From Leptidea sinapis (taxonomy: Eukaryota > Arthropoda > Insecta > Lepidoptera > Pieridae): 64,000 bases of DNA. A program made the translations under genes and the position numbers. Below the pieces are notes generated by a model. It saw nothing but the letters and a program-made list of their open reading frames with translations, ran no database searches and was not told the origin of the DNA. Shown piece after piece: positions 34,901 to 40,900 of this stretch; the first letter of the stretch is position 1; every line of letters begins with the position of its first letter. The stretch is from assembly GCF_905404315.1 (NCBI RefSeq), contig NC_066292.1, forward strand, positions 8,060,001 through 8,124,000, written 5' to 3'.

Positions 34901-37900
34901 TAAAAATTGTTGGTCAAGTTGCCCAGACGGGTTTGTTAGAAGACCAAGAAGGAACCCAACGTTAGGTGGCTGTACTCCTTATGTGCCTCGTACGACTTCA
35001 TGGGGAGCTTTTTAAATTTATCGGTTTCTTCACGTGAAGATCAGGAAGTGGTAGCAACCGATGTTTTACTGTCCGAGATGATTGGGTTATTGTGCCACCA
35101 TCATCAACAAGAGCAGGCGCCGAGGCGGACAGTGCGGTCGTCAGCGAGCGCACTGTTAGAAGACAAATGCAGGATTGACAGAACACCATTCAGGTCGCGA
35201 GCATTTTGTACCCAAACGTTCGCACGAAGACCGGCACAGGCTCCCGAACTGCTCAGGCCACAGCGGGTCGAGCGACTTTAGTTCATCTCAAGAACACGCG
35301 CGCTGGACCGTAGACCTCTGGAGTAAGGTTTAGTTTACATTGAGAGTAGGGAGTCCAGACGGCTGAGGAAGCGTACGGCGGAGAGAACGCTTCTTGCTCA
35401 CAACGACATGTCAGATTGTAGGCTGCGATGTTCAAAATTGACATGAGACATCGAATGTAAGCGGTAGTTCGAGATAATACCCGATATTTGAAACAGTCAT
35501 TGTTTTGTTCAAGTTTCGTACAATTTATTGGAAATTGTTCTGAAGTGTAAACAGTGGAGATTGTTTATGTTGTCGCGGTTTATGGGTCACAGCGGCGCCA
35601 CCGCGCGGCTATATTGCTAACATTAAGGTTTACATTAGGCGAGACGTACGGTATTACTACTTTCACTGTCTTTTTGGATATTTTATGATTTTGAAAGCCG
35701 TCGAGAATTTCTGTTTTCTAATTGCATATTTCCTTACATTAAACATCTGCTATTCAACCTTCTTATTATTAACTTAACTCTTTGAAGTTTGAAATAAGAT
35801 CAATTTAATTAAGTTTTGTAGGTATAATACCTAAATATTACCTCTTTTCATGGAAAGTACATAATAATCTAAACATTATATATATATCAAAATTTAAGTA
35901 ATTTGCTATTTTTTAAAGTGATAACCCTCACTTATTTATTTATTTTTACAAGGGAACATAACAAACACATCACAAGAATTGAACAATATAGGTAGAGATA
36001 TAAATTATAAATATAGATGCGTCCTAACACATGTTTCACACATACAATAATAACAAAGAGAAAAATCAAAGGTATACAGTCACAAACGCAAACATTCACA
36101 GAAATAATTAATTTGAAAATGCGCATAAACAATTAAATTAGAGTTGGCAACAATAACAACGATTTTAATTTTAATTCTAAACTGTGTCTGAACACAGCAG
36201 GGGAGCACGAAAATATGTCGATGTCAAGAAAGCAACTGTTATAAGATTTACACATCCTGTGTATCATTACACGAAACCCAATGTTTTTCTTGGTGACGAT
36301 AGTTCAAAAGTAATGCATGCTCTTCTGGGATTAATTACACAAATTATATTGAAAAAAAAAAATTATGAACGACACGGGACTAGTACACGCATCCTCTCGC
36401 GTGCAACCGAAAATAATTTCGTACGAGCGCTCTTTCCACTGAGCCAACCGTTCGAGTGACGTATTGTTGATAAATCTTGTCTCATTCAACTCGCAGGTTG
36501 CCGGCCTTATAGAGAGGTGTAAGCGCTTTTATTGAAGGTACCCATATTGTATCGGTCCGGGAACACCGCACAAGGAAGCTCATTCCACAGCTTTAACAGC
36601 AGAAAGTTCCTTGGAAACTGCACTGTGGAAGAACGCAGCACATCCAGATGGTGAGGTTGATATCCAAATTTGTAGCGTGTCGTGAAATGGTGCGATTCGC
36701 CGACAGGAATCAGGTGAAACAGCTCTTCAGAACACTCCCCGTTATAAATGGGGTAGAAGACACACAATGAAGCGACGTCTCTATGCAACTACAAGTGATC
36801 ACAGAGTACAGGGGTGCGCCAGACCAGAGATGATAGCAAGACTCCATATGTGGCCGGAACTGCGTTGTGTAGAGCGCTAGAATGTGGGCCAGCTTGAAGT
36901 GTTGACGTGCTTTACTAATGATTCCCAGCTTCCTCGATGCCAATTTAAAGGCAAAAGGGCATTTAGTTTCGATTCTGCTTCGGAAACAAATGGTGCTCTG
37001 ACAGAGAACAAGTGCCGCAAGAACCTCTCCCGGTATTCTTTTTTGCGCTCTTTTTAATGAAATATACATTTTTTTTAAATATTTGGATTTGCCATCAAGA
37101 TGACCACGGAATTGAAAATCACTCGAGATTTCGGGACCCAGTATTTCGATACGAGGCGAGGCTTTAAGGGAGGTGTTGTCGAAGAGCGGTGATACGACAA
37201 ATGGGGTTTTTACTGGTAAACGTGCAAACTTGAGTCTTCTGGGGGTTATATTGGACAAAATTCATTTCTCAATGCGCGAAGACAGGACTCGATAGAAGGT
37301 ACAAGTTTTTCCTGGCACTGGTCGACAATTTCTCGAGAGAGACCTGTATGGCCCGGGTATACTGCATGACCAGTACTGTCGTCTGCATACCAATGTATGT
37401 TGGGGGTGTCCAACATATCATTGATATGCTGAAGAAACATTATAAGAGATAACATACAGCCTTACGGAATTCCAGCGTTCACGGGCTTCGGCTTTCAGTA
37501 TTTAATATCTAATTCAATATTAACTAAAATGCAGCTTTTATTATATGTCAATGTACGAATGTGTCATACATTCGTACAAATACAAAAAAATACGTCATCA
37601 TCAAATACAAAGATCACCGAATTCTTTTATCAATCTTGGATCGCCTATTGGTAATTACGGTTAAATACAGAAATAGGCCGTAACTTGATTAAAGTCTTGA
37701 CTAAAGGTCTAACTCAGAAGAGTTAGACCTTTAGTTAGAAAACTGAGATCTTTGTTGCTTGAATGTATTTAGCAGTCGTCGTGTGTCCACGGAGCCTTTC
37801 GCGTTGGTAGAGCGCGGGGGCGTCCACGTCGTGGAGGAACGTGCTGTGTTCGGTATCTAGATTGAGGACGCGATGCGGAGGAATGCCGCGCCGGTTGTGT

Positions 37901-40900
37901 GGAATACACTGCAGGTGTCGGGTGTTGGGTGACCCAGTGGCCGACACTCTGACAACGAAATATTAGTTCCCTCGCCTTCGTTGTATACAGCTCTTAATGT
38001 ACGTTTAACTTTACTAGCTTAATGTAGAACTATATAGGACATTAATCGAATATTTTAATATTAGTAAAAAAACACAGAACGAAACACAGTATTACTTACA
38101 CATTACTGCTTCATGGCAGAAAAATCCGCAGTTGTGATACCCATAATCTAGCCGGCATCCTGTGCAAAGGATCCTGCCACTGGTAAGTTATTACGTAAAC
38201 TTGAGGATTCTGGGAGTTAAACGTTCTTAAAAATGGCCTAGATAGTAGATACAATTCAATTTCTTCAGGCACTAGTCAACGATTTCCTAACAGAGCACAA
38301 CAGCATGACCGATGTATTCGGAGCTATCGTAGGCATAACAATGTACGTTGGAGGTTTCCCGTTTATCACTGGTATACAGAAGGAATGGTGTAGCACGTTA
38401 AACAACTCCAGCACTAACGAGATTAGAGTTCAAGTATGTAATAATTGTTGACGAGCTGTATGCTGTGAGCAATAGGGGGTAAGGTTATAATAATCAAAGG
38501 CCCATTTTTGGGCAATATGGACGAAATGCTGTTCAATGTGGCCTTTTTCAACAAAAGAGAGCTCTGAACTAAAGAGCACCGCGCCAGAACTACAAGCTCG
38601 ATGGTACTTTTCCATGACAGTTAAGATTCAGGTCAGACTCAAACGGAGCATTCAGAACTTCGGCATTTTACGTACGGTCCAAGGTGTAATAAATGTCCGC
38701 GCGGCGGTGGCAGGGTTGGCTATTGCGAGCTACCCAGGGCAGATCTTGACAGCGTCCACGGTTGGCTTGTCGCCTAAAGTATCTAGCGGCACGGTTGCAT
38801 TACCTTTTTGAACTTTTTTTTGTGAAAATATGGGACGAGACGATTAGGACGTTCAACTAATGGTAATTAATACGCTCTGCCTTCTCGCCCGCTCAGGATT
38901 CTTGAAAAACCCAAAATTTCTGAGCGGCACTACAATTGCTTACGTCCCCTTGAGACGTAAGATGTTTAATCTCATTTGCCCAGTATTTTCACTAGCTACG
39001 GCGCACTTCAAATCGAAGTAATGTTTACACATTACTGCTTCACGGCAGAAATAGGCGCCGTTGTGTTACCCTTAATCTAACCGGCATCCTGTGCAAAGGA
39101 GCCTCCCACTGGTAAAATTGCTGTTCATTTGTGTCCAGCGCTGCGGCCCAGGACCGACCCACCTACCTACTGGTTGCATTCAACTGCTGCATTAACTGAT
39201 CGGCACTACAGAGATCGTATGAAGTATCTATGTCCATACATCGAGCTTGGAACGATAAATAAATGCATCCTATCCCAATCTGCTGATAAGTGCCATACAT
39301 TGTAACAGTAAGGAAAAAACAGATTCCTTACACGCCAAGAACAGTACATGCCAAGCCGTATATAGGTACGAGCTGGTGTGCCGAGCATTGAGCGTCGCTC
39401 GTCAAGTAGAGCATAACGTAACGCACTACCGTTTACAGTTATATACCGCCCTCCCTCCCCGCCCCCGTCCCGCTGACACGCTCGCACACGTGACGCGTCT
39501 CACATCACGTCACACTTCATGGTCACGACGTGACACGTCAAAATCTAACTCTTTTCGTTGAATTTTTTCCAAAACAAGGCATTAAGTAAGTCCAATTCAT
39601 CTTTCTGTAACTGCATGGTTCAAGATATTGTTACCTCCGCCATACACAGTTACCATCCCGATACACTGTTATAATCATTTCGCTAAGTATTGGAAATCAT
39701 CATGGAAAAAGTAGTTGTATTATTAAATCTCCAAACTTGAAACTACAAACTAATTAATCCTAAAAGGCGTTTCATTGCAGTTGAGTATGTTAATTCGTTT
39801 TCTAAGCTGTGTTTTAACTTAATGTTATTCTGATAGTAAAACTTTGTGTGATTATAGAGTCTTTATAAGTTGATGGTAGTATAATAATCAAGAAAATATT
39901 TTCGGTAGTATTTAACTTGTTGCTCTCAACGAAAATTTGATCTAATAAAGAAGAAATTCATAATTTAATTCGATATTTATTTATAGATTTATCGGAATAT
40001 ACGGAAAGGATAAATAATTGCACGAATGAAAAATGCCAGATATTCTGCATTTCGTGCCGCCTTTTCCTGCCGCGAAGCAGTTAATATGTGCAAGATGTGT
40101 TTCTGTCTGAAGGACGCCGTAGAGACTTAAGACCTGATATCTCACAGTGACAGACGCAGACAGAATATTGTATTCCATCAAGAGTTTCATCTCTCATAAA
40201 AAAGATAAATAATATCTGCTCGGTACAATTTTGAACGTCCCGTTCTTCTCCATGTCTGAGGCATACCTTTTGGAATGCGTGGTAGTTTATGACTTTCAAT
40301 AAGTGACATTATATCCTATTTAAATAAAAATATTTGAATTTGAAAAACCCAGATTTAGTATCGATAATCATTCATAAATCTAAATAAGTGCCAGACTAAT
40401 AAATTGGCGAGATACAGCCCTTGTTTGCATAATATTGAAATAATTTATATTAATATAATTACTAATTTATAATATTTTATACTTTATTGAAATACTTTTT
40501 ATAAAGTAACTTTAATGTTCATAGGTATTAACTAATTGTTAACCAGACTCCTCTCAATATGTATTTTAGGAAGTTGTTAGGAAAAAATAACAAAAAAAAA
40601 TATTATATTGTTATTCTACTAAAATAATGTACGAAGCATAATAAGCTAAGTTCTCTGAAACATTCGTAAACAAAATCGTAATATTTAGAAATCGTATTCG
40701 AAAGACCACAGGCCAGAGATAATCGGACGCAAAAAAAGATTAAACTTTGTCATTTTATTAATCTTTACTTTCTGAATATCTATAATATACCTACTGTTTG
40801 CGTCTATTTTTCTTAAAGTTCTTCCTCTAATATTAAACTTATTTTAATTTGTAAACTAGATTTAATCTTTATGTATTAAAGTGCCATTACAGATTTATAA

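Noticed and set aside
35000..35281. 93-codon plus-strand ORF as a gene
   Set aside because: No domain, splice support or family resemblance; retained only as an unexplained open frame.
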